From contig NZ_JAINZZ010000009.1 in assembly GCF_019890725.1 (NCBI RefSeq), positions 1-64,000 of the forward strand: a stretch of 64,000 bases of DNA, given 5' to 3'. This document shows positions 23,720 through 31,390 of the stretch, piece by piece (position 1 is the first letter of the stretch; the number at the start of each line of letters is the position of its first letter). The stretch comes from Actinacidiphila acidipaludis (GTDB lineage: Bacteria > Actinomycetota > Actinomycetes > Streptomycetales > Streptomycetaceae). The position numbers and the translations under genes were made by a program. The notes below the pieces were generated by a model. The model searched no databases and was not told the DNA's origin. It saw nothing but the letters and a program-made list of their open reading frames with translations.

Positions 23720-23809
23720 GGAATTACCAGCTATGAGCGGGACACCTTCCCATGGACGCCATCATTCCGGGAAAACCGGGGGGCCGGGTGGCCACGATGT
23801 GAAGATTAG

Positions 23810-23827
23810 TTGCGCGTCCGCGCGCAA
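23810..23827. promoter_or_regulatory. Palindrome upstream of the WhiB-like gene (putative operator 2)
   Basis: TTGCGCG (23810-23816), 4-nt spacer, CGCGCAA (23821-23827), a perfect 7-bp inverted repeat preceded by TTAG and followed by TCT. It lies 60 nt before the WhiB-like start. Confidence 0.5.
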
Positions 23828-23887
23828 TCTGCGACGGTGAGGGCGCTCCCGGGCCACCCGTCCGGGTCCTCTCCCCAGGGAGGTCAG

Positions 23888-24343
23888 ATGTCCCTACCCG
23901 TCATGACCCGGCAGACCCAGCAGACGCAGCAGACCGAGCGAACCCGGCAGACCCGGCATACACAGCCCTCCGCGGCTCCGGCGCCCGGGGCGGCGACGGC
24001 CGCCCCGCACGGCACGGCCGTCGCCGCCGTCTGGTCCGCGCGGCCGGCCTGCGCCGGACTCGACCCGGGCGTGGTCTTCGCCCGCCGCGCCAAGGACGCC
24101 GCCCCCGCCCTGCGCGCCTGCGCACGCTGCACCCTGCACCAGGCCTGCGAGGCCGTGGTGGCCCCGGCCGAGACCTGGTTCGACGGCGTGTGCGCCGGGC
24201 GGCTGTGGCGCAACGGCCGCCCGGTCGCGGCCCTCGACGCCCGGTCGCCCGCCCCGGGGCCGCTCCCGGCGCCGTCCGCCCGGGCCGGCTCCACCACCCC
24301 TGCCGGGCCCGCGCTCCGGTCCGTCCGGCGGGAGCGCCCGTGA
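23888..24343 (+). CDS. WhiB-like iron-sulfur regulator with altered turn motif
   Basis: 151 aa from the ATG at 23888 (GGGAGGTC upstream). The four cysteines 55, 78, 81 and 87 show the exact Wbl spacing C-X22-C-X2-C-X5-C expected for a [4Fe-4S] cluster. The following turn, normally G(V/I)WGG, reads GVCAG here, replacing the tryptophan with a fifth cysteine. The N-terminus is Gln/Thr rich and the C-terminus is Pro/Ala rich. Wbl proteins act with the main sigma factor and are also found on actinophages. It is the first gene of a three-gene operon, overlapping the next by GTGA. Confidence 0.8.
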   Translation: MSLPVMTRQTQQTQQTERTRQTRHTQPSAAPAPGAATAAPHGTAVAAVWSARPACAGLDPGVVFARRAKDAAPALRACARCTLHQACEAVVAPAETWFDGVCAGRLWRNGRPVAALDARSPAPGPLPAPSARAGSTTPAGPALRSVRRERP

Positions 24344-25122
24344 CGCACCGGACCACCTCAGACGCCGCCGTCTGGATCGGCACCCTGATCAGCCAGTTCC
24401 CCGAGCTGGTGGTCGAGCTCGCGCCCGGTTCCGGTTCGCCCGCCGCCCGCGGCGCGGGCACGGCCGACGGTTCGCACGACCCGCTCGACCGGCTGACCGA
24501 CGCGCACCGCGAGCGCCTGGCGCGGCGCCGCGAGGACGAGCGCCGCGACGCCCTGCTGCTCCAGCAGCGCCACGGCCTGGCGGTGCCCGGTCACAGCGCC
24601 GCGCCGATCCGCCTGCACATCTCCGACACCATCCGCGACGTCACCGACGGCGTCGTGGAACTCGACGAGGCCGTGCACGCCAAGCTGGGTCTGGGGCGGC
24701 CGCGCCGCGCCGGCGTCCCCGAGCGGCTGCGGCGCGTCGCCGCGCTGCTCGACGGCGTGGCCGCCGACCCCGTCCTCGCGCGGCACGTCCGCGACGAGAC
24801 GAGGCGGATGGCCCGCCGGGTCGCCCGCGCCCTCGGCGACACCGAGGCGCTGGTCCGGCTGCCCGGGCGCTGCCCCTGGTGCGACTCCGTCTCCCTGCGC
24901 TCCGCGCCGGCCCACGGGACCGTGCTGTGCGTCAACCCGGCCTGCCGCTGCGACGATCCCGCCTGCGGCTGCCACGACGACCCGGCCTACCGGCACCTGT
25001 GGTCGCAGGACGCGTGGGACGCGCTGGAGGTCGCGGCCCAGGTACCGGCCCAGGTACCGGCTCAGGTCTCCGCTCAGGTCTCCGCCCAGGGAGCGGCACC
25101 GCGGGGAGGGGAGGTCCGGTGA
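24340..25122 (+). CDS. Cysteine-rich putative zinc protein of the tail-locus regulatory operon
   Basis: 260 aa, GTG start that overlaps the WhiB-like stop. Not assigned to a known function. The middle is helical and charged. The region 178-211 has seven cysteines (CPWC at 178-181, C197, C202, C204, C209, C211) that look like a zinc ribbon followed by a knuckle. The C-terminus contains a short Q-V-(P/S)-A repeat, five units. A regulatory or early-phage-type DNA-binding role is an inference from the neighbouring WhiB-like and BldC-like genes. Confidence 0.7.
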   Translation: MTHRTTSDAAVWIGTLISQFPELVVELAPGSGSPAARGAGTADGSHDPLDRLTDAHRERLARRREDERRDALLLQQRHGLAVPGHSAAPIRLHISDTIRDVTDGVVELDEAVHAKLGLGRPRRAGVPERLRRVAALLDGVAADPVLARHVRDETRRMARRVARALGDTEALVRLPGRCPWCDSVSLRSAPAHGTVLCVNPACRCDDPACGCHDDPAYRHLWSQDAWDALEVAAQVPAQVPAQVSAQVSAQGAAPRGGEVR

Positions 25123-25313
25123 TGGCGCGGCCGACGCTGATTCCTGGGACGCTGGCCGCCCACGAGGCGGGCGTCGTCCCGGCGACCATCCGCAAGTGGG
25201 TGCAGCTCGGGCATCTGCGGCCCGCCGGACGGTCGGGGCGGACGCTGATGTTCCGCCTGGAGGACGTGTTCGCCGCCGAACGGGCCGCACGCCGCAAACC
25301 GACGCCGCCCTGA
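25122..25313 (+). CDS. Small MerR/BldC-like (excisionase-type) DNA-binding protein
   Basis: 63 aa. ATG overlaps the previous stop (TGATG). The winged-helix core AAHEAGVVPATIRKWVQLGH, then LRPAGRSGRTLMF, resembles single-domain BldC or excisionase proteins. No integrase gene is nearby, so a transcriptional role is more likely than excision. Last gene of the regulatory operon; a hairpin follows. Confidence 0.7.
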   Translation: MARPTLIPGTLAAHEAGVVPATIRKWVQLGHLRPAGRSGRTLMFRLEDVFAAERAARRKPTPP

Positions 25314-25412
25314 CCCGGCCGCCCGGCCGGGCCCCACCGAGGGACGCCGCCCGAGCACCATGCGTGCGCGTACGCACCCCCTGTCCCTGCCGCCCCTCTC
25401 CCGGGCCCCTTG

Positions 25413-25447
25413 AACGCCCCGCCGCGCCCCACCCGCGGCGGGGCGTT
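25413..25447 (+). terminator. Terminator after the regulatory operon
   Basis: Perfect 14-bp stem AACGCCCCGCCGCG/CGCGGCGGGGCGTT with a 7-nt loop. It separates the regulatory genes from the structural operon. Confidence 0.75.
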
Positions 25448-25686
25448 CGTCGTGCGGGGAGAGCCGGTCGGAGAGCCGGAAGGAAAGTCAGCGACCGTAT
25501 GAGTTGCGCGCGCGCACGATCTCAATCACACTGAATGCAGCGGCGGAGCTGTGCCCGGGACCGGGGACGGCCCGCCGTTCGTCGTTCCCGGGCACAGCCG
25601 GGCCGGACCCGCGCTCGTGCCCGGGCCGGGCCGGAACCGCGCCCACGGCACGTCTCCCCATCCGCCGCCGTCCGAGGTGACCCGCC
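25448..25686 (+). promoter_or_regulatory. Presumed promoter region of the tail structural operon
   Basis: Gene-free. At 25504-25517 it carries TTGCGCG directly followed by CGCGCAC, a shorter-spaced relative of the palindromes near the regulator genes, preceded by GAG and followed by GATCTC. No convincing -35/-10 pair was found, so an activator-dependent promoter is possible. Confidence 0.45.
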
Positions 25687-26097
25687 ATGACCACACCACC
25701 CCCGAGCACCTTCCCCGACGTCGAGGCGATGGTCGTCGACGTCCTGAAGGCCGATTCCGGCCTGTCCGCCGCGACGGTCGCGGTCCACCCGCCGGCCGGG
25801 TTCGACGGCACGCAGCCCGTCGTCCTGGTCAACCGCCGCGGCGGCGCCTGGATCAGCGACCTGCACCTGGACCAGCCGCTGATCGAGCTGGAGTCCTACG
25901 GTCCGGACAAGACCACCGCCCTGAACCTGGCCAACGCCGGGCGCCACGCGCTCCTCGGCGCCGCGGGCCACGTGTACGGCACCTCGCGCGTCACCGAGGT
26001 GCTGGAGCAGGACGGGCCGCACTGGCTGCCCGACTACGTCTACAGCGGGGCCAACCGCTACGTGACCCTGCTCAAGGTCTTCATGACCGGCTCCTGA
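25687..26097 (+). CDS. Tail terminator/completion-like protein
   Basis: 136 aa starting MTTPPPSTFPDVEAMVVDVL. Size, position directly before the tube gene and the middle segment with paired strands (VVLVNRRGGAWISDLHLDQP) fit small siphovirus tail-terminator proteins that cap the tail tube. In a phage this protein would join the tail to the head; here it would cap a headless tail. Assignment rests mainly on gene order. Confidence 0.65.
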   Translation: MTTPPPSTFPDVEAMVVDVLKADSGLSAATVAVHPPAGFDGTQPVVLVNRRGGAWISDLHLDQPLIELESYGPDKTTALNLANAGRHALLGAAGHVYGTSRVTEVLEQDGPHWLPDYVYSGANRYVTLLKVFMTGS

Positions 26098-26146
26098 CGC
26101 CCCCGCGCGGCGCCTCCGCACCGAGGAGGACGCCGCCCCCAAGACC

Positions 26147-26169
26147 GGGCCCCGCCGTCGGCGGGGCCC
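26147..26169 (+). terminator. Hairpin between terminator-like and tube genes
   Basis: GGGCCCCGCC-GTC-GGCGGGGCCC, a perfect 10-bp stem, with a run of only GC bases and no U-tract. With the hairpin after the tube gene it brackets a separately abundant message, a common arrangement for major tail proteins. Confidence 0.5.
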
Positions 26170-26275
26170 TCGCCGTGTCCGCAGCCAGCCGGCCCGGCAC
26201 CGCCCCCCGGGGCAGCACCCCGCGCACCACCCACCCGGCACCACCCAGCGCACATCCCCTGACAAGGAGACAACC

Positions 26276-26860
26276 ATGGCAGTCGCAGGCAACAACAGCT
26301 CCGAGATCCGCGTCGCCGGCACCGGCCGCATCCTGGTCGCCGCGGTCGGCGCCCTCGCCCCGACCGACACCGGCACCCCCTGGGACGCGGCCTGGACGGA
26401 CCTCGGCTACACCTCCGCCGACGGCGTCACCTTCAGCAAGAAGGACAAGCTCGACCCCGTCGACACCTGGCAGGCCGTCAGCCCGGTCCGCTTCATCTAC
26501 TCCGACCGCGAGCTGACCCTGAAGTTCTCGCTGATGCAGTTCAACGGCGACACCTTCCCGCTCTACATGGGCGGCGGCAAGGTGGCGGCCCCGGACGCGA
26601 CCAAGCCCTCGGTCCAGGGCTACCAGCTGGGCGACGGCCCGCAGTTCGACGAGCGGGCGCTCGGCCTGGAGTTCTCCGACGGGACCGACGTCACCTACCG
26701 GTTCGTCATCCCGCGCGGCCAGGTCACGGCGACCGACGACATCAAGCTGGCCCGCAAGGCCGCGGCCCTGCTCGGTGTCACCTTCACCGCGCTGTCCAAC
26801 GGCCCGTCCGCCCCGCTGGCGAGCTTCGTCATGACCGACCCGGCGTACACGGCGAGCTGA
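26276..26860 (+). CDS. Major tail tube protein
   Basis: 194 aa, ATG with AAGGAG eight bases upstream. The sequence is rich in beta strands with conserved-looking stretches (WTDLGYTSADGVTFSKKD, then LKFSLMQFNGDTFPLYMGGG) typical of siphovirus tube proteins that stack in hexameric rings. It precedes the G/GT genes, as in lambda-type tails. Confidence 0.8.
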   Translation: MAVAGNNSSEIRVAGTGRILVAAVGALAPTDTGTPWDAAWTDLGYTSADGVTFSKKDKLDPVDTWQAVSPVRFIYSDRELTLKFSLMQFNGDTFPLYMGGGKVAAPDATKPSVQGYQLGDGPQFDERALGLEFSDGTDVTYRFVIPRGQVTATDDIKLARKAAALLGVTFTALSNGPSAPLASFVMTDPAYTAS

Positions 26861-26867
26861 TCCGGCA

Positions 26868-26889
26868 CCGGCCGCGGCTCCGCGGCCGG
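26868..26889 (+). terminator. Hairpin after the tube gene
   Basis: CCGGCCGCGG-CT-CCGCGGCCGG, a 10-bp perfect stem beginning 8 nt after the tube stop. It probably protects or terminates the abundant tube transcript. The following 210 nt up to the chaperone gene hold no other feature. Confidence 0.55.
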
Positions 26890-27100
26890 ACCCCCGGGGG
26901 TGGCGGGCCCTGTGCCCGCCGCCCCCGCCCGCGCGTCCCCCGCTCCACCGCGCACCCGCTCCCCCGCGCACCACGCCAGCGGCGCTCCCGAGCGGAGCGC
27001 CCCGCACGCACAGCGCCCCCGCACCACCGCTCGCCGCGCCTGCGCACTTCCCCCGGCGCCGCGTCGTCACGCGCGCGTCACCCCGAAGAGAGGAACTCCC

Positions 27101-27391
27101 ATGGCCGCCTTCAACGTCAACGCCGCCCGCGCCCAGCGTCTCGAAGCACTGGGCCGCACCTGGTCCTTCGACCTCGACGGCGAGACCTTCGAGCTCCCGA
27201 CCGAGCTGAGCCGGACGACCGCCAAGGCGCTGCGCAGGCTCGACGACAGCGACATCGACGGGCTGCTGCGCCTGCTGCTCGGCGAGCAGCAGTTCGAGCG
27301 GTTCAACGCCTGCGACGTCACCATGCAGGACGTCGCCGCGATCCTGGAGGCCTACGGCAAGGAGACCGGGCTCGGCCTGGGGGAAGACTGA
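27101..27391 (+). CDS. Tail assembly chaperone G (0-frame product)
   Basis: 96 aa (MAAFNVNAARAQRLEALGRT ... GKETGLGLGED), ATG preceded by GAGAGGAA. Equivalent of lambda gpG, which coats the tape measure during tube polymerisation and is absent from finished tails. The last codons CTG GGG GAA GAC TGA contain the heptamer GGGGGAA (27379-27385), where a -1 slip would enter the T frame. Confidence 0.8.
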   Translation: MAAFNVNAARAQRLEALGRTWSFDLDGETFELPTELSRTTAKALRRLDDSDIDGLLRLLLGEQQFERFNACDVTMQDVAAILEAYGKETGLGLGED

Positions 27392-27795
27392 GCCTCGACG
27401 CGTTCGCCGAGGAACACGCCGAGGCCCTCGAAGCCGACCTGCTCCGCTTCTACGGCGCCGACCTGCTCGACTGGCACCGCGGCCGGATGACCTCGCGCCG
27501 GCTGTCGGTCCTGGTCCGGCATCTGCCGCGGGACAGCGCCGTCGGCAGGGAACTGCACGGCGAGGCCGCCGAGTGGTCGGTGGGCGACCATCTGCTCGCC
27601 GCGGCCGTGGACCATCTGGCCGCGGCGAACTGGATGTTCGCCTGCGTGAACACCGCCGAGGACGCCGACCAGCCGGACCCGCCGGAACCGGTCCCCCGCC
27701 CGGGGGCCGGCGCGGACGGGCCGGACGCCGCGGATTCCGCGGGCGCCCGCCCGGCGCAGCCGTCACCCAACGAGCTGGCCGGGTTCTTCCACTGA
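27383..27795 (+). CDS. T domain of the G-T chaperone, reached by -1 frameshift
   Basis: The -1 frame is open from upstream of the slip site to the stop at 27795. It encodes a typical T segment (LDAFAEEHAEALEADLLRFY, then DLLDWHRGRMTSRRLSVLVR). Slipping at GGGGGAA would give a G-T fusion of 231 aa. The only in-frame ATG (27487) would lose the conserved beginning, and no good ribosome site is seen, so frameshifting is the better explanation. The C-terminus is Pro/Gly/Ala rich. Confidence 0.75.
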
Positions 27796-27840
27796 GCGGC
27801 CGGCGCGGCGGCCGGCGCCCTGCGGGGGCCCGGACGTCCG

Positions 27841-28875
27841 CTACGCCGGCCCGTCCGGCGGCGGTGTGCCGTCCGGCCCCCGGCCGGGCGGCCGCTGCGG
27901 CGGCGCCAGGCGCGGGATGGTGGGCGCGCGCGACCAGCGGCTCTTGGCCGGGAGCGAGGGCCGCGGCGGCTGCGGCGCCCGCTGCTGTCCGGCGCTATCC
28001 GGCCGGCCGGTCACCTCGCCGTGCGACCGGGTCGCGGACGGCTCCTCGCCGTGCGCCGGCTCGTCCTCGTCGCGACCGCCGTGTGCCGAGTCGTCGTGGG
28101 CGTGCGGACCGGACGGGCGCTGCCCGCCCGTCCCCGGCCGGACGTCCCGGCGGGCCGTGCCGTCGACCTGGCCGGCCCCGGGATCCGGGTCCGGCCGCGT
28201 CTCGCGGCCGGGGCCGTGACCCCGGTCCTGCGGCACGTCGTACCCGGGGGCACGGCCACGCTCCTGGGCCGCGTCACGGCCGGCGCCGTACCCGCGGTCG
28301 CGGTCGGCCTCCGGTCCGGTGTCGTGCCCGGCGTCCAGACCGCCGTCCCAGCCGTTGACGCCGTTGACGCCGTTGACGACGGCGTCGTCGGCGGACGGGT
28401 GCGGCGCCGGATGCGCGTACTGCCGGGCGACCGGGAACGGGATGACGTCCCCGGGGCCGTTCAGCACCCGCAGCGGCCGCCACCGTCCGAGCCATCCGTC
28501 CCGGCGGGCGGCCGCCACCCGGGGCGTGAACTCCGCGGCGGCGTCCTGCCATCCGGCGGCATAGGCGTTCAACTCCCGCCGCTCGGCCTCCGTCCGGGCC
28601 ATCGCGACCACGCCGGCCGGGCCGTGCAGCGCGATGAGCTGCCCCAACCTGGCCATCAGGCGCGGGAGTTCGTCCTCCCAGTCGGCCTGTGCGACCTCGT
28701 CGTCGCACGTGTCGTATCGGTCATGGCCGTTCGTCTGGCCATCGGGGACCCCGTCGTCCCACTGCCCGTCCAGGACCTCATGGTCGTGCAGGGCGTCCAT
28801 GTCGCCCCGGTCCCCGAACGATCCGGGCTCGAAACTCCGCCCGGGTCCCACCCCACTGTCCCCACCCACCAGCAT
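27841..28875 (-). CDS. Unknown Asp/Gly/Arg-rich protein, antisense within the tail operon
   Basis: 344 aa, ATG at 28875 (a GTG one codon upstream is possible). It is transcribed against the tail genes, at the place where a tape-measure gene would normally follow the chaperones. A helical region at about residues 65-120 includes LPRLMARLGQLIALHGPAGV and ends in AYAAGWQDAAAEF. The rest is low-complexity, with an N-G-V repeat and many D/R/G/H residues. The motif AYAAGW-DA recurs in the small protein at 29077. Function unknown; it could be a cargo, decoy or regulator. No signal peptide or membrane span. Confidence 0.6.
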   Translation of the reverse strand: MLVGGDSGVGPGRSFEPGSFGDRGDMDALHDHEVLDGQWDDGVPDGQTNGHDRYDTCDDEVAQADWEDELPRLMARLGQLIALHGPAGVVAMARTEAERRELNAYAAGWQDAAAEFTPRVAAARRDGWLGRWRPLRVLNGPGDVIPFPVARQYAHPAPHPSADDAVVNGVNGVNGWDGGLDAGHDTGPEADRDRGYGAGRDAAQERGRAPGYDVPQDRGHGPGRETRPDPDPGAGQVDGTARRDVRPGTGGQRPSGPHAHDDSAHGGRDEDEPAHGEEPSATRSHGEVTGRPDSAGQQRAPQPPRPSLPAKSRWSRAPTIPRLAPPQRPPGRGPDGTPPPDGPA

Positions 28876-29076
28876 CACCCTCGGCTCCGTACCCCCCGTG
28901 CGGCGTGCCCACCCGCTGGCCCGGTGTCACTTCCTTTCCTCTTTGCTGCCGCGCCTGACCTGGAACTTCACACGCTGCACACAAGACGCTCAAGTTTACC
29001 CCTCGCCGCCCAGGCACCCCAGACCCGCGGACACCTGTTCGACGCGGGCGACGGCTCAACGGAAAGCGGTGGACAC

Positions 29077-29232
29077 GTGCCCGTGGAACCCGTCTCGCAT
29101 CCCTCCACCCCGGAACCCGACCCCCCGGTCCTCACCCTGACGCGCGCCGAACTCCACGCCCGCGAAGCCCGCGCCTACGCCGCCGGCTGGCGCGACGCCC
29201 TCGCCGCCGCCCGCCCCGCGCCGCAACGGTAA
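29077..29232 (+). CDS. Small 51-residue protein sharing the AYAAGW motif
   Basis: GTG start at 29077 with GGAAAG about 10 nt upstream; ends at 29232. The second half, LTRAELHAREARAYAAGWRD, resembles the core of the antisense gene to the left. It lies between that gene and the tape measure. Too short for confident assignment; it may be a truncated paralogue. Confidence 0.5.
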   Translation: MPVEPVSHPSTPEPDPPVLTLTRAELHAREARAYAAGWRDALAAARPAPQR

Positions 29233-29353
29233 CCCGACTGACGGCTGATCAACATCACTTTGTACGCCGCGAGTTGGTCTCACCGCAGGCCCCGCTTCAC
29301 CGGCCGAGCGCCCGCCGTCCGACCCCGGCCGCCCCGCGGCCGAAGGAGGCACC

Positions 29354-31390
29354 ATGACCACCGCATCACCCGAGCAGGTCCTCACCGACTTCCGGCAGGG
29401 CCTCGCGAACACCACCACGGAGGTCCAGCTCTCGCTGGGCAAGGTCGAGCAGTCCATCACCCGCGTCGGCAAGGCCGTGACGGGCGTCGCGCGGTCCGTC
29501 GACACCCTGAACCGGGCCGTCACCCGGCTCACCGGATCCACCGCCGCGCTCGGCAGGTCCGTCGCGACCGTCGCGGCGTCGCTGGCCGCGAGCATCGAGA
29601 AGCCGCTGGCGAAGATCGGCGCGGCCGTCACCGCGCAGATCAAGAAGATCGTCGCCGGCGTCGGCCGGGCCGTCGCCACCGAGGTCGGCGCGACGCTGAC
29701 CAAGATCGGCGCCTCCGTCAAGCGGCTCGGCACCGACATCGCCTCGGCCGTCACCAAGCCGCTGGGCACCATCACCACGGCGATCGCCAAGGCCGGCAAG
29801 TCGGTCGGCGCGGTGGCCAAGCAGATCGCCACCGACATCGCCGCTGCGATCAAGAAGGTCGGCACGTCCGTCAAGGGCCTGGGCACCGACATCGGCGAGG
29901 CCGTCGCCAAGCCCATCAGGACCGTGGCCGGCGCCATCGGCTCGGTGGGCGACGCGATCGGGAAGATCGCCACCGGCATCAAGGACGTCGTCTCCTCGAT
30001 CGACGGCATCGGGGACGCCATCGGCAACATCGGCGACGGCATCCGCAAGGTGGCCGACGCGGTCCGCGACGTCGGCTCGTCGCTGCGCAACTTCGCCCAG
30101 TCCGTCGGCAGCACGGGCAAGAACATCCGGTCGCTGGCCTCCTCGCTGCTCACCCTCGGTAAGGCCCTGGTGCAGCTCGGCCGCGACGTGGTGACGTTCG
30201 CCGGCTCGCTGAAACAGGCGGTCGGCTCGCTGCGGGAGTTCGTCACCCAGGCCACGGCCGCCGGGCGCTCGGTGAAGACCCTCGGCACCGACGCGGGCTC
30301 CGCGGACGGTCAGCTGAAGAAGCTCAAGACCTCCGCGCACGGTTCGGCCGGCGACCTGAAGACCATCAAGTCCGCCGCCGACCAGGCCGAGAAGTCCATG
30401 ACGAAGGCCGGCCGCACCGGGACGACCAGCGGCAGGAGCCTGGGCACCTTCGAGTCCGGCGCCAAGAAGGCCGGCAAGGGCATGGACGGCCTCAACAAGT
30501 CCATGAAGGGCAACCTTCTCGGCCTGCTGCTGCAGCTGCTCACGCCGCTGATCCAGAAGGTCGTCGACATGGCGCTGCACTCCAGGACGATGCAGCAGGT
30601 CATGCAGAAGGCGTTCAGCGTCATCCGGTCGGTGATCAGCGCGGCGATGAAGGTCGTCGGCCCGGTGATGAAGGAGGCCGGGGCGCTGGTCAAGCAGGTC
30701 TGGAACGGTATCAAGTCCGCGATCACCACCGTGGTCAAGGCCGTCGCGACCGTCATCTCGACCTACTTCACGATCTACAAGACGGTCATCACCACCGTGC
30801 TCAAGGCCGTCAAGGCCGTGGTGAGCAGCGCCTGGAACGGCATCAAGAGCGTGATCTCCCCCGTGGTGAACTGGGTCAAGTCGGCGATCCCGCAGGCCTT
30901 CCAGGCCGTCAAGGACAAGCTGTCCAGCATCTGGGGCGGGCTCAAGGGCATCGCCGGGAACGCGTTCAGCGGGATCAGGAGCGCGGTGTCCGGACCCATC
31001 AACGGCGTCATCGGGCTGATCAACCGGGCGATCGGCGCGCTCAACAGCGTGCACGTGTCGATCCCCGGCTGGGTGCCCATGGTCGGCGGCAAGTCGTTCG
31101 GCGTGCACATCCCGACCATTCCGATGCTGGCCGCGGGCGGCGTCGTGATGCCGCGGACGGGCGGCGTCCCGGCGATCCTGGCCGAGGCCGGCGAGGCCGA
31201 GGCGGTGCTGCCGCTGAGCAAGCTGAACCGGCTGCTGGCCGGCAGCGCCGCGAACCGCACCGGGTTCGCCGCCACCGCGGACGCCGGCACCGGCTCGGCG
31301 CTGCACATCGAGAACTACTACGCCGCCAGCACCGGTGACGCGCAGAGCACCGCGAACTCCCTGATGTACCTCGCGAAGGCCCGCGGATGA
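29354..31390 (+). CDS. Tail tape measure protein
   Basis: 678 aa, ATG with AAGGAGG seven bases upstream. Long, mostly helical and Ala/Lys/Val rich. Imperfect repeats occur around residues 125-190 (VKRLGTDIASAVTKPLGTIT and VKGLGTDIGEAVAKPIRTVA). Hydrophobic segments lie near 390-410 and 455-490, and the C-terminus has FGVHIPTIPMLAAGGVVMPR. Tape measures set tail length; at the usual 0.15 nm per residue this one implies roughly 100 nm. Overlaps the next gene by ATGA. Confidence 0.88.
   Translation: MTTASPEQVLTDFRQGLANTTTEVQLSLGKVEQSITRVGKAVTGVARSVDTLNRAVTRLTGSTAALGRSVATVAASLAASIEKPLAKIGAAVTAQIKKIVAGVGRAVATEVGATLTKIGASVKRLGTDIASAVTKPLGTITTAIAKAGKSVGAVAKQIATDIAAAIKKVGTSVKGLGTDIGEAVAKPIRTVAGAIGSVGDAIGKIATGIKDVVSSIDGIGDAIGNIGDGIRKVADAVRDVGSSLRNFAQSVGSTGKNIRSLASSLLTLGKALVQLGRDVVTFAGSLKQAVGSLREFVTQATAAGRSVKTLGTDAGSADGQLKKLKTSAHGSAGDLKTIKSAADQAEKSMTKAGRTGTTSGRSLGTFESGAKKAGKGMDGLNKSMKGNLLGLLLQLLTPLIQKVVDMALHSRTMQQVMQKAFSVIRSVISAAMKVVGPVMKEAGALVKQVWNGIKSAITTVVKAVATVISTYFTIYKTVITTVLKAVKAVVSSAWNGIKSVISPVVNWVKSAIPQAFQAVKDKLSSIWGGLKGIAGNAFSGIRSAVSGPINGVIGLINRAIGALNSVHVSIPGWVPMVGGKSFGVHIPTIPMLAAGGVVMPRTGGVPAILAEAGEAEAVLPLSKLNRLLAGSAANRTGFAATADAGTGSALHIENYYAASTGDAQSTANSLMYLAKARG

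Noticed and set aside
25122..25313. Excisionase of an integrating element
   Set aside because: No integrase or attachment repeats in the window; the small winged-helix protein is better read as a regulator.
28021..29232. 403-residue plus-strand reading frame across the antisense gene
   Set aside because: Its first two thirds mirror the minus-strand gene at 27841-28875, with low-complexity residues. Only the last 51 codons, after GTG at 29077, look coding.
29366..31306. 646-residue minus-strand frame opposite the tape measure
   Set aside because: Shadow of a repetitive, GC-rich gene; composition is Arg/Asp/Gly without conserved motifs, and the plus-strand gene has an RBS and a fitting neighbourhood.
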